From: JBOZRQ01 sp050789255
Lineage (GTDB): Bacteria; Bacillota; Sulfobacillia; Symbiobacteriales; Symbiobacteriaceae
DNA length: 43,737 nucleotides
Reading direction: 5' to 3'
Assembly (NCBI GenBank): GCA_050789255.1
Contig: JBOZRQ010000019.1
Coordinates: 1 to 43,737, forward strand
The translations under genes were made by a program, and so were the position numbers. Positions 34,082-41,446 of this stretch are shown piece after piece; position 1 is the stretch's first letter, and each line of letters starts with the position of its first letter. Under the pieces are notes generated by a model, which was not told where the DNA came from, did not search any database, and worked only from the letters and a program-made list of their open reading frames with translations.

Positions 34082-34867
34082 GTGGCACCCAAGCGTGTCG
34101 CCCTGTTTGCTACCCGGCGGGTAGGCGTCCGCTGTCTGGAGGAGCTCCTGCGCCTGCAGTCGGAGGGGCTTGTCTCCGTGGCAGCGGTCCGGACACTGCC
34201 GGCCGGTACAAAGGGCTGGTGGTCGAAGCCTGGTGAGCCGGAGGTGTATGACCTGGCGGGGGCTCACGGGGTCCCCGTCTTGGAAGCCGACCGGGACTTG
34301 CTGGACCTGGAGGTTGATCTCGCTTTCTCGGTCTTTCATCCGGCCATTTTGAAGCCGCCGGTGATCAGGCACCCCCGGCAGGGCTTTGTGAACCTGCACG
34401 GGGCGCCCCTGCCCCGCTACCGCGGGTGCAACGTGGTCACCCACGCGCTGATCAACGACGAGCAGCGGTGGGGGCCGACGCTTCATTTTATCGATGCGGG
34501 CATAGACACGGGGTCGATCGTCCGCGTTGGTTGGTTTGACGTGCCAGCGGGCATTACGGCCCGGGAACTGGCGGAGGCCACCGACGAGGTCGGGTTCCGC
34601 ATCTTCTGCGAAGAGCTGCCGGGCCTGCTGCAGGGGACTACCCGGGGAACGCCCCAGGATGAGATCATCCTGGCCCAGGGCATCGAACCGCTGTACTACC
34701 GGCGCTCCTCCATTGATGGCTTGAAGGAACTGGACCCCACGTGGCCGCTCGAACAGATCGACCGCTACGTGCGGGCCTTCGATTTCCCGCCGTTCGAGCC
34801 GGCCTGGTTTCGCCTGCCGGACGGCCGGAAGCTCTATCTGGTGGCGCAAAAGGGGCGGCAGACGTGA
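34082..34867 (+). CDS. Sugar N-formyltransferase-like protein
   Basis: A 261-aa protein of the formyltransferase fold that uses N10-formyltetrahydrofolate. The catalytic set Asn104, His106 and Asp142 is present in NLHGAPLPRYRGCN and FIDAGIDTGSIV. The 36-residue His-Asp spacing equals that recalled for E. coli Fmt. It lacks the full Fmt C-terminal domain and sits with sugar-modifying genes, so it resembles the nucleotide-sugar N-formyltransferases rather than methionyl-tRNA formyltransferase. GTG at 34082 follows AGGAGG by nine nt. It diverges from the glycosyltransferase array and its stop overlaps the next start (GTGA). Confidence 0.88.
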   Translation: MAPKRVALFATRRVGVRCLEELLRLQSEGLVSVAAVRTLPAGTKGWWSKPGEPEVYDLAGAHGVPVLEADRDLLDLEVDLAFSVFHPAILKPPVIRHPRQGFVNLHGAPLPRYRGCNVVTHALINDEQRWGPTLHFIDAGIDTGSIVRVGWFDVPAGITARELAEATDEVGFRIFCEELPGLLQGTTRGTPQDEIILAQGIEPLYYRRSSIDGLKELDPTWPLEQIDRYVRAFDFPPFEPAWFRLPDGRKLYLVAQKGRQT

Positions 34868-35859
34868 ACGTCGGGGTGGTGGGCTACGGTTACTGGGGAC
34901 CCAACCTGGTACGCAACTTCGCCCGGGTCCTGGGACCGGAGCACGTGTGTGTATGCGATTTAGATCCGGTGAACCGGGAACGGGCACGCGCTGACCATCC
35001 GGGCATGCGGGTGGTGGAGCAGCTCGACAGCTTGCTTGCAGATGATTCGCTGACCGCCGTGGCCATCGCGACGCCGGCGGCCACCCACAAGCGTCTGAGC
35101 GAGGCGGCGATCCGGGCCGGCAAACATGTGTTGGTGGAGAAGCCCCTGGCGACCACGGTGGCGGACGGGGCGGCGCTGCTCGCCGAGGCAGACCGGCGGG
35201 GGCTGGTGCTCATGTCCGACCATACCTTCGTCTTCAACCCCGCTGTGGTCCGGCTGAAGGCGCTATTGCGTGAAGGCAAACTGGGTCAGCCCCGCGCCAT
35301 TCTCTCCAACCGGATGAACATGGGGCTGCACCGGCCGGATGTTGATGTGGTGTGGGATCTTTATATCCATGACCTGTCGATCTTCCAGTATTGGCTCGAC
35401 AGCCCTCCGACAACAGTGACCGCCATGGGCACCGACGCCGTGGGCACCGGGCAGCTTGACCTGGCCTTCGTGAGCTCCCGCTACCCGGACGGAACCGTCA
35501 CCCAGGCTAACGTGGGCTGGCTCTCCCCGGCCAAGCGCCGGGATATGACCGTGATTGGTACTGACGGCATGGCCATTTATGATGATGCGGCGCCGGAAAA
35601 GCTGCTGCTCTACGACTCCCGGGCCACCATCGCAGATGGGCGGGTGCGCTACACGGCCGGGGAAGCGCGGCCCATACAGATTGACAGCACGGAGGCGCTG
35701 GAGTGCATGATCCGGCATTTTCTCGACTGCATCCGAGACGGGCGGGTCCCCCTGACCGGCCCCGGTTTTGCCCTGGATATTCTCCGCACGCTGGAGGCGG
35801 TCGGCGCAGCGATGGCCGCACCAGGCGCTCCGGTGGCGGTCAGGAGGTCCGAGCCGTGA
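34864..35859 (+). CDS. Gfo/Idh/MocA-family sugar dehydrogenase
   Basis: A 331-aa NAD(P)-dependent oxidoreductase. The Rossmann motif VVGYGYWGPNLVRNF is at 5-19, EKP at 92-94 (catalytic Lys93), and WDLYIHDLSIF with His169 completes the dyad. The MNMGLHRPDVDVVWDL block is typical of polysaccharide-cluster members that oxidise a nucleotide sugar at C3 (WlbA-like). Here it would make the keto-sugar for the next enzyme. GTG at 34864 overlaps the formyltransferase stop as GTGA, with AAGGGG eight nt upstream. An alternative is an inositol or other sugar substrate. Confidence 0.9.
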   Translation: MNVGVVGYGYWGPNLVRNFARVLGPEHVCVCDLDPVNRERARADHPGMRVVEQLDSLLADDSLTAVAIATPAATHKRLSEAAIRAGKHVLVEKPLATTVADGAALLAEADRRGLVLMSDHTFVFNPAVVRLKALLREGKLGQPRAILSNRMNMGLHRPDVDVVWDLYIHDLSIFQYWLDSPPTTVTAMGTDAVGTGQLDLAFVSSRYPDGTVTQANVGWLSPAKRRDMTVIGTDGMAIYDDAAPEKLLLYDSRATIADGRVRYTAGEARPIQIDSTEALECMIRHFLDCIRDGRVPLTGPGFALDILRTLEAVGAAMAAPGAPVAVRRSEP

Positions 35860-36965
35860 CGATCAGCGTACCGTTTCTGGACTTGCAGGCCCAGTTTGCG
35901 ACGATCAAAGACCAGGTTCTGCCCAAGGTGGCAGAGTTGTGTGCACAGGCTTCGTTTGTGGGCGGTGCGGAGGTGACGGCCTTTGAGCAGGAGTTTGCGG
36001 CCTTCTGCGGGGCACGCCACTGCGTTGGCGTGGCCAACGGCACCGACGCGATCTGGCTGACGCTGAAAGCCATGGGGATTGGGCCGGGCGATGAGGTGAT
36101 CGTGCCGGTCAACACGTTCTTCGCCACGGCGGAGGCGGTCACGGCTGTGGGGGCCACGCCCGTCTTCGTCGACTGCGACCGTGCATATCACCTGGACCCG
36201 AGCGGCGTGGCCGCCGCGGTGACCGATCGGACCCGGGCGATCATTGCGGTGCACCTCTACGGGCAGACGGTGGCCATGGAACCGATTCTGGCCATCGCAC
36301 GCCCGCGGGGAATTCGGGTGATCGAAGACAGCGCCCAGGCCCACGGTGCGGCCTATCGAGGGCAGCGGACCGGGGCGCTGGCCGACGCCGCCACCTTCAG
36401 CTTTTACCCCGGCAAGAACCTGGGGGCCTATGGCGACGGTGGCGCTGTGGTCACCAACGACCAGGCCCTGGCGGAGCGCGTTCGGCTGCTCTCCCAGCAC
36501 GGGAGCACCGTCAAGTACCACCACTTGGTGCCGGGCTATAACTCCAGGCTGGACACCATCCAGGCGGCGATCCTGCGAATCAAGCTCCGGCATCTGGATG
36601 CCTGGAACGAAGCCCGGGGTCGACACGCCGCCGCCTATGACCGGCTGCTGGCCCATCTGCCGGTGTTGCTGCCGAAGCGGGTGCCAGAGACCTCCCATGT
36701 GTTCCACCTGTACGTGGTCCGGGTGCCCGAGCGCGAGGCGGTGGCCCGGCGGCTGTTGAACCAGGGGGTCCAGACCGGGATTCACTACCCCGTCCCACTC
36801 CATCTGCAGCCGGCCTACGCCGACCTGGGGCTGGGGGTGGGCAGCTTTCCGAACGCCGAGGCAGCGGCCCCGGAACTGCTGTCGCTGCCAATGTTCCCGG
36901 AGCTTACGGAAAGCCAGATCGAGCATGTGTGTCGGGCCCTGGAAGAGGCGCTGGGTCAGGGATAA
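35856..36965 (+). CDS. DegT/DnrJ/EryC1 sugar aminotransferase
   Basis: A 369-aa PLP enzyme transferring an amino group from glutamate to a keto-sugar nucleotide. The PLP lysine is Lys187 in FYPGKNLGAYGDGG. Asp158 and Gln161 in EDSAQAHGA contact the cofactor, and NGTDAIWLTLKAMGIGPGDEVIVPVNTFFAT and HYPVPLHLQPAY are family landmarks. GTG at 35856 overlaps the dehydrogenase stop (GTGA), with AGGAGG eight nt upstream. The dehydrogenase-aminotransferase pair matches WlbA/WlbE-type C3 amination. The formyltransferase would then cap the amine. Confidence 0.95.
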   Translation: MTISVPFLDLQAQFATIKDQVLPKVAELCAQASFVGGAEVTAFEQEFAAFCGARHCVGVANGTDAIWLTLKAMGIGPGDEVIVPVNTFFATAEAVTAVGATPVFVDCDRAYHLDPSGVAAAVTDRTRAIIAVHLYGQTVAMEPILAIARPRGIRVIEDSAQAHGAAYRGQRTGALADAATFSFYPGKNLGAYGDGGAVVTNDQALAERVRLLSQHGSTVKYHHLVPGYNSRLDTIQAAILRIKLRHLDAWNEARGRHAAAYDRLLAHLPVLLPKRVPETSHVFHLYVVRVPEREAVARRLLNQGVQTGIHYPVPLHLQPAYADLGLGVGSFPNAEAAAPELLSLPMFPELTESQIEHVCRALEEALGQG

Positions 36966-36993
36966 ATCGCTGAGGAGGGTCGGTGGTGACCTC

Positions 36994-37022
36994 TTGACCT
37001 AGCCCCGTCCCTCCTCCATAAT
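36994..37022 (+). promoter_or_regulatory. Promoter of the TetR gene
   Basis: TTGACC (36994-36999), a 17-bp spacer, and CATAAT (37017-37022). Initiation is expected near 37029, exactly where the inverted repeat begins. Confidence 0.7.
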
Positions 37023-37028
37023 TACATT

Positions 37029-37044
37029 AATTGGCCATCCAATT
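37029..37044. promoter_or_regulatory. Candidate TetR operator
   Basis: AATTGG-CCAT-CCAATT is a perfect 6-bp inverted repeat at about +1 to +16 of the predicted transcript. This is a classical position for repression by the TetR-family protein encoded immediately downstream. Binding is inferred. Confidence 0.55.
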
Positions 37045-37053
37045 TATTATATA

Positions 37054-37722
37054 GTGAGGGTGATTCGACTGGCCGCTGGACGAGGGCGCCCAAAAAATGC
37101 CCGGCTGACTGACCTCCAACGATCTCGCTTGCTTGGCGCCGCCCTGGCCGAGTTCGCCGAGACTGGCTACCTTGGCACCACCACGGCCGCAATCGCCAAG
37201 CGAAGCGGGCTGAGTACCGGTTTGGTTCATCATTACTTTGGCTCCAAGGCCGACCTGTTTGTGGCTGCCGTCGAGATGGGCGCCGGCTACCTGCGGGAGG
37301 TTCGGCAGCGGGCGTTGGTCAAGCAGGCCGACGTTCCCACCCAGCTGCGGCGGTGGGCATATGGCTTCACTGCGGCGCTCGAGCAGGCATACCTGTGCTT
37401 CCGACTGGTACATCAGGTGCTGGGCGCCCCGGCGATTCATCCCCGGGAAGCCCTGGAGACCCTGAATCGCTTTGAGGAAGAGGAGTTGTCGGCCCTGGCT
37501 GCCCTGCTGCGCGCGGCCGGGATGCCCGAGGCAACGGCCCAGCGCCAAGCGTGGCTGGCGTTTTACTGCATTGGCGGCGCCCGCCTGGTAGGCACCTGGT
37601 CCGCGGACATCCACCGGACGTGGTTGTACGAGCAGGCCTGCCTGACTCTCGGGCAGGAACCCTCCGTTGCGGGAGCGGAGTTCGACCTTCCGCAGGCGCC
37701 TTGGACCCCGAAACATACGTAG
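37054..37722 (+). CDS. TetR-family transcriptional regulator
   Basis: A 222-aa TetR regulator. The N-terminal helix-turn-helix reads LLGAALAEFAETGYLGTTTAAIAKRSGLSTGLVHHYFGSKADLF (about 26-69). The C-terminal ligand domain is reminiscent of BetI (choline/betaine regulator) in LVHHYFGSK and FYCIGGARLVG, but this does not fix the ligand. The start is unclear: GTG at 37054 or 37060 has no ribosome binding site, while a GAGGG at 37056-37060 precedes an in-frame CTG at 37069. It is followed 18 nt later by the YciI-like gene. Confidence 0.9.
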   Translation: MRVIRLAAGRGRPKNARLTDLQRSRLLGAALAEFAETGYLGTTTAAIAKRSGLSTGLVHHYFGSKADLFVAAVEMGAGYLREVRQRALVKQADVPTQLRRWAYGFTAALEQAYLCFRLVHQVLGAPAIHPREALETLNRFEEEELSALAALLRAAGMPEATAQRQAWLAFYCIGGARLVGTWSADIHRTWLYEQACLTLGQEPSVAGAEFDLPQAPWTPKHT

Positions 37723-37740
37723 CTCAAGGGAGGTCTACCT

Positions 37741-38037
37741 GTGCGGTACGTCGTGCTCTATCACCTGACCCGTGGTACCCTGCCAGAACTGCAGCAGACC
37801 CGGCCCGAACTCCTTGCCGGTCACAGCCAGCTCATGGGGCAGCTACACCGGCAAGGCAAGGTGTTAATGGGCGGCCCTTTCACCCCTGTCGCAGGGAGTA
37901 CGGCGGTCGCCATGGCGGTCTTTGAAGCTCCCTCCGAAGAGGATGTCCGCAGCTGTCTCAACCGGGATCCGATAATCACCAGCGGGGCGGGCCGCGGCGA
38001 GGTCTACCCCTGGCACTCGGCCTTCGGCGCGGCCTAG
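37741..38037 (+). CDS. YciI-like (YCII-related) protein
   Basis: A 98-aa single-domain protein with a dimeric alpha/beta-barrel fold predicted from RYVVLYHLTRG, HSQLMGQLHRQGKVLMGGPFT and AVFEAPSEEDVRSCLNRDPIITSGAGRGEVYPW. The family includes putative dehydratases/haloacid-like enzymes, but function is uncertain. GTG at 37741 follows AAGGGAGG by seven nt. It is probably co-transcribed with the TetR gene. Its stop overlaps by four bases that of the convergent LysR gene. Confidence 0.88.
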   Translation: MRYVVLYHLTRGTLPELQQTRPELLAGHSQLMGQLHRQGKVLMGGPFTPVAGSTAVAMAVFEAPSEEDVRSCLNRDPIITSGAGRGEVYPWHSAFGAA

Positions 38038-38915
38038 CGCACGATCGCCTGCAGCACTCCCATGAACCCCTGTGCGGCAGCCGACGGCCCCGTGGCCGGG
38101 TAGACCACATAGGTAGCGGCCACCGGCAGGGCCAGGCCGGGGGTGGGCACCTCCAGCAGGCGCCCCTCGGCAAGCTCCCGCCAGACCGTGGACTGCGGCA
38201 GGAAGGAGACGCCCATCCCCTCCTCAATAAACCGCTTGGTGATATCGACCTGGCTCACCTCCATGGTGCGCACCCTCACCCCCAGGTTCCGGACGGACTG
38301 GAGCAGGTCGTCCCAGTAAACCGGGTGGTTGTGGGTCAGCAACCGGTGCTCCGAGAGCACATCCCGCCAGTCGGGCGGTGGGGTGTCCAGGTCGCCGCCG
38401 TCGTTGGGCACCACCAGGATCACCGGGTCGCTGTACCAGGTGTAGCTCTCCAAGTCCCGGCTCTGGGCAGGCGCGCGTGAAAGCCCCACGTGCGCCTGCC
38501 CTTCTGCGACCAGGGCGGCGATCTCGGGGGTCAGGGCGATCTTCACGACCACATCCACCTGCGGACGCTCCGCCGTAAAACGCTTCACCACCCGGGGGAG
38601 TGTCGAGCGGGCTACCAGCGGCGAGACCGCCAGCACCAGCCGCTCCCGGTAGCCCTGCTCCCAGCCGGTGATCTCCTGCACCCCCTGGTCGTAGGTAGAC
38701 AGCACGTTTCGGGCGTAGGCCAGGAAGCGCTCCCCGGCGGGGGTGAGCTGCACTCGACGGGAGCTGCGCTCGAATAGGCGCGTCCGCAGCTCCTCCTCCA
38801 GCAGCCGCATGTGCTGGGTCACCGTCGGCTGGGCAATGAAGAGCTGTTCCGCGGCCCGGCGAAAGCTGAGCGTGCGGGCAGTGACCACAAAGGTCCGGAG
38901 AAAGCGAATCTCCAT
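38034..38915 (-). CDS. LysR-family transcriptional regulator
   Basis: A 293-aa LysR regulator. The N-terminal winged helix is MEIRFLRTFVVTARTLSFRRAAEQLFIAQPTVTQHMRLLEEELRTRLFER (1-50), followed by a periplasmic-binding-protein-like effector domain. ATG at 38915 follows GGGGGATCGG. It diverges from the Re-citrate-synthase-like gene across a 118-bp intergenic region holding a palindromic LysR box, so it most likely controls that gene and itself. The coinducer is unknown. Confidence 0.95.
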   Translation of the reverse strand: MEIRFLRTFVVTARTLSFRRAAEQLFIAQPTVTQHMRLLEEELRTRLFERSSRRVQLTPAGERFLAYARNVLSTYDQGVQEITGWEQGYRERLVLAVSPLVARSTLPRVVKRFTAERPQVDVVVKIALTPEIAALVAEGQAHVGLSRAPAQSRDLESYTWYSDPVILVVPNDGGDLDTPPPDWRDVLSEHRLLTHNHPVYWDDLLQSVRNLGVRVRTMEVSQVDITKRFIEEGMGVSFLPQSTVWRELAEGRLLEVPTPGLALPVAATYVVYPATGPSAAAQGFMGVLQAIVR

Positions 38916-38930
38916 CCCGATCCCCCATCA

Positions 38931-38945
38931 ATTACGTTTCGTAAT
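38931..38945. promoter_or_regulatory. Candidate LysR recognition site
   Basis: ATTACG-TTT-CGTAAT is a perfect inverted repeat of the T-N11-A type. It is centred at 38938, about 65 bp upstream of the predicted start of the citrate-synthase-like transcript, which is the standard recognition position. It is also 16 bp before the LysR ATG, fitting autoregulation. Confidence 0.7.
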
Positions 38946-38990
38946 ACATAGGTCCAGAATATACGAAGATTCCAGGCTAGTCCACTCACT

Positions 38991-38996
38991 TATAAT
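38991..38996 (+). promoter_or_regulatory. -10 element of the Re-citrate-synthase-like gene
   Basis: A perfect TATAAT with no good -35 (GATTCC at 17 bp), as expected of a LysR-activated promoter. A further ATACGAA half-site lies at 38961-38967, near -35. Confidence 0.6.
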
Positions 38997-39033
38997 ACGA
39001 TTAGATAATCGTTATGGGTGGGAGGAGATCCGC

Positions 39034-40329
39034 ATGACGACCCTGCCGAACCTGATGCGAGACCAGTTCCCTTACGATCAGCCGCCCCGGATTCTGTTCG
39101 ACGGCGTGGAGGTCCCGCAGAACCGGCCGGCCGATATCTTCCTGACCGACACCACCTTCCGGGACGGCCAGCAGGCCCGCACCCCCTACACGGTGGAGCA
39201 GATCGTACACCTGTATGACCTGCTGCACCGCCTGTCGGGGCCCAGGGGCGTCATCCGGCAGTCCGAGTTCTTCCTGTATAGCGAAAAGGACCGCCAGGCG
39301 GTCGAGCAGTGCCAGGAGCGTGGCTACCGCTTTCCGGAGGTGACCGCCTGGATCCGGGCGGTCAAGAAGGACTTCCAGCTGGTCAAGGAGATGCAGATCG
39401 CCGAGACCGGGATACTGACCTCCTGCTCGGATTATCACATCTACCTGAAGCTGGGCCTGACCCGAGAGGAGGCCATGGCGCAGTACCTCGATGTGGTGCG
39501 CGCTGCCCTGGAGGCCGGTGTGCGCCCCCGCTGCCACCTGGAAGATATCACCCGGGCCGATATCTACGGCTTCGTGGTGCCCTTCGTCCGGGAGCTGATG
39601 AAGCTGGGCGAGGAGGCCAAGATTCCGGTCAAGGTGCGCCTGTGCGACACCATGGGCTACGGGGTCCCCTACGCCGGCGCCGCCCTGCCCCGCAGCGTCC
39701 AGCGGCTGGCCCACGCCATGACCCACGACGCCGGCGTGCCGAGCGCACAGCTGGAGTGGCATGGCCACAACGACTTCTATAAGGTGCTGATCAACGCTTC
39801 GACCGCCTGGCTGTACGGGGTCGCCGGTGTCAACGGCACCCTGCTGGGCTTCGGCGAGCGCACGGGCAACACGCCGCTGGAGGGCATGATCTTCGAGTAT
39901 ATGGGCCTTACCGGGGAAACCGAGATCGACACCACGGTCATCACGGAGATCGCCGAGTACCTGGAGCGGGCGTGCGGCTATGTGGTGCCGCCCATGACCC
40001 CGTTCGTGGGCAAGCAGTTCAACGTGACGGCTGCCGGCATCCACGCCGACGGCGTCATCAAGAACGAAGAGATCTATAATATCTTTGATACGGCGAAGCT
40101 GCTCAAGCGGCCGCTGGGCGTGAATGTCACCGACAAGGCGGGCGTCGCCGGCGTGGCGTTCTGGGTCAATCAGCAGTTGGGCCATAACCGGTTGGATAAG
40201 CGGCATCCCGGCATTCAGGCCATGTATGGCTGGGTGCTGGAGCAGTACGCCGACGGCCGTACGACCAGCCTGTCGGAGGACGAAATGCTTCAAGCAGCCA
40301 GACGCTTCCTACCTGAGCATTTCGCTTAA
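39034..40329 (+). CDS. Re-citrate synthase-like enzyme (homocitrate/isopropylmalate synthase superfamily)
   Basis: A 431-aa DRE-TIM metallolyase. TDTTFRDGQQA (Arg43, Asp44) is the acyl-CoA/keto-acid site, and metal ligands are His243 and His245 in EWHGHNDFYKVLINASTAWLYG. From memory, FPEVTAWIRA, EMQIAETGILTSCSDYHIYLKLGLTREEA, RCHLEDITRADIYGF and the C-terminal HADGVIKNEEIYNIFDT closely resemble the Re-citrate synthase of Clostridium kluyveri more than LeuA or NifV. It would condense acetyl-CoA with oxaloacetate. ATG at 39034 has GGAGGAG six nt upstream. A homocitrate or citramalate synthase is the alternative; only comparison or assay would decide. Confidence 0.85.
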   Translation: MTTLPNLMRDQFPYDQPPRILFDGVEVPQNRPADIFLTDTTFRDGQQARTPYTVEQIVHLYDLLHRLSGPRGVIRQSEFFLYSEKDRQAVEQCQERGYRFPEVTAWIRAVKKDFQLVKEMQIAETGILTSCSDYHIYLKLGLTREEAMAQYLDVVRAALEAGVRPRCHLEDITRADIYGFVVPFVRELMKLGEEAKIPVKVRLCDTMGYGVPYAGAALPRSVQRLAHAMTHDAGVPSAQLEWHGHNDFYKVLINASTAWLYGVAGVNGTLLGFGERTGNTPLEGMIFEYMGLTGETEIDTTVITEIAEYLERACGYVVPPMTPFVGKQFNVTAAGIHADGVIKNEEIYNIFDTAKLLKRPLGVNVTDKAGVAGVAFWVNQQLGHNRLDKRHPGIQAMYGWVLEQYADGRTTSLSEDEMLQAARRFLPEHFA

Positions 40330-40345
40330 CCGATATAAGTGACCG

Positions 40346-40377
40346 ACAACCCAGGCGTTTTCACCTGGGTTGTTTCC
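40346..40377 (+). terminator. Terminator of the Re-citrate-synthase-like gene
   Basis: ACAACCCAGG (40346-40355) pairs with CCTGGGTTGT (40364-40373) around an 8-nt loop and is followed by TTCC. It lies 16 nt after the stop codon. Confidence 0.8.
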
Positions 40378-40389
40378 ATAATGTGAGCT

Positions 40390-40419
40390 TTGACGCTATG
40401 GCTACATCGAAGTTAACAT
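40390..40419 (+). promoter_or_regulatory. Promoter of the riboswitch-CAP transcript
   Basis: TTGACG (40390-40395), 18-bp spacer, TAACAT (40414-40419). Initiation near 40426 gives a ~240-nt leader to the CAP gene that contains the complete riboswitch. Confidence 0.6.
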
Positions 40420-40444
40420 AAACACATCCGAAGCGGCACAGCCG

Positions 40445-40611
40445 ACCTTTGATCGCTGAGTGTCACCGAGATTGGTTGACATCGGGGGACCCAGTTTCAA
40501 GGGGGCGAAGCGCATCGCTGTCCCAAGCGTTGTCCGGGCCACACTCCTGCGGCCCGAGCCCGTCAGCTAACCTCGTAAGCGTTGCAGGGGGAGGTCTGCA
40601 TGTCCTCCTCC
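40445..40611 (+). ncRNA. Cyclic di-AMP riboswitch (ydaO/yuaA type)
   Basis: The conserved ydaO blocks appear in order: GGGGGACCC at 40484-40492, GGGGCGAA at 40502-40509, and the highly conserved CCGTCAGCTAACCTCGTAAGCG at 40560-40581 with CCCGAG before it. In Firmicutes and actinobacteria this aptamer binds c-di-AMP and usually turns off potassium-transport or cell-wall-remodelling genes. Here it precedes a secreted CAP-domain protein. A pyrimidine stretch CCTCCTCC (40604-40611) at its 3' edge can pair with the GGAGGAG ribosome binding site at 40651-40657. No U tract follows, so translational control is likelier than termination. Edges are approximate. Confidence 0.92.
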
Positions 40612-40666
40612 GAACCCCGGCAAGCCCTTCGGAAGTAAACAAACTTCCGGGGAGGAGTCCTACATC

Positions 40667-41395
40667 ATGAACTTCACTAAGCGACTGCAGATCACCGCCG
40701 TTTCCGCTGCTGCCCTGCTCGGCACCCTTGCCATGGCCGTACCGGCCTCCGCCGCCACGACCTACTACGTGTCGACCTGCCCGTACACCGCGGGCACGAC
40801 CGTCAGCAGCAACTACTATAACTATCTGCTTCAGCTTCTGAAGGCCCGCTACGCTCAGACCCCGGTCACCCAGCAGCCGACGACGACCCCGGCTCCGGCG
40901 CCTACGACCACCAAGACGACCACGCCGGCGCCGACCACCACGACGACCACCAAGGCGCCGACCACCACGACGACGACCAAGGCTCCGGCCACCACCACGT
41001 CGACTGCCGGTCTGACCGCGGCTGAACAGCAGATGCTGAACCTGGTTAACCAGGAGCGCTCCAAGAACGGACTCCGCCCGCTGCAGGCCGACCTGCAGCT
41101 GACCAAGCTGGCCCGCATGAAGAGCCAGGACATGATCAACAAGAACTACTTCAGCCACACCTCGCCCACCTACGGTTCGCCGTTCGACATGATGAAGACT
41201 TACGGCGTTACCTACAAGACCGCCGGTGAGAACATTGCCGGCAACAGCTCCGTACCCGGCGCCCACACCGCCCTGATGAACAGCTCGGGCCACCGCGCCA
41301 ACATCCTGAACAGCCAGTACACCCACGTGGGTATCGGCATCGTTCAGGGCGGCCAGTACGGCATGATGTTCACCCAGATGTTCGTGGGCCGGTAA
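40667..41395 (+). CDS. Secreted CAP-domain (SCP/YkwD-like) protein
   Basis: A 242-aa secreted protein. The signal peptide (Lys-Arg start, hydrophobic core) ends at PASA after residue 29. A Thr/Pro/Ala/Lys-rich linker spans about 65-113. The CAP domain (about 117-242) has LVNQERSKNGLRPLQADLQLTKLARMKSQDM, YFSHTSPTYGSPFDM, AGENIAGN and SSGHRANILNSQYTHVGIG, including the two His and Glu of the CAP cavity. The family is widespread at Firmicutes surfaces and in spores; biochemical roles remain unclear. GGAGGAG is nine nt upstream of ATG. Control by a c-di-AMP riboswitch suggests a wall or osmotic-stress role. Confidence 0.95.
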   Translation: MNFTKRLQITAVSAAALLGTLAMAVPASAATTYYVSTCPYTAGTTVSSNYYNYLLQLLKARYAQTPVTQQPTTTPAPAPTTTKTTTPAPTTTTTTKAPTTTTTTKAPATTTSTAGLTAAEQQMLNLVNQERSKNGLRPLQADLQLTKLARMKSQDMINKNYFSHTSPTYGSPFDMMKTYGVTYKTAGENIAGNSSVPGAHTALMNSSGHRANILNSQYTHVGIGIVQGGQYGMMFTQMFVGR

Positions 41396-41401
41396 GTCAA
41401 G

Positions 41402-41446
41402 AACCCCGGTTGCACCCCGCCTAAAGGGGTTCAACCGGGGTTTTTC
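41402..41446 (+). terminator. Strong intrinsic terminator of the CAP gene
   Basis: AACCCCGGTTG (41402-41412) pairs perfectly with CAACCGGGGTT (41432-41442), with an inner CACCCC/GGGGTT extension, then TTTTTC. It lies seven nt after the CAP stop and abuts the convergent hydrolase gene, so it may act in both directions. Confidence 0.9.

Noticed and set aside
33953..34987. N-terminal extension of glycosyltransferase copy 1
   Set aside because: The frame is open to 34987 but runs antisense to the formyltransferase. The TTG at 33952 has a ribosome binding site and gives the same 278-residue length as copies 2 and 3.
40880..41010. Possible CRISPR-like or microsatellite repeat
   Set aside because: The ACC/ACG-rich triplets are in frame and encode the Thr/Pro/Lys linker of the CAP protein.
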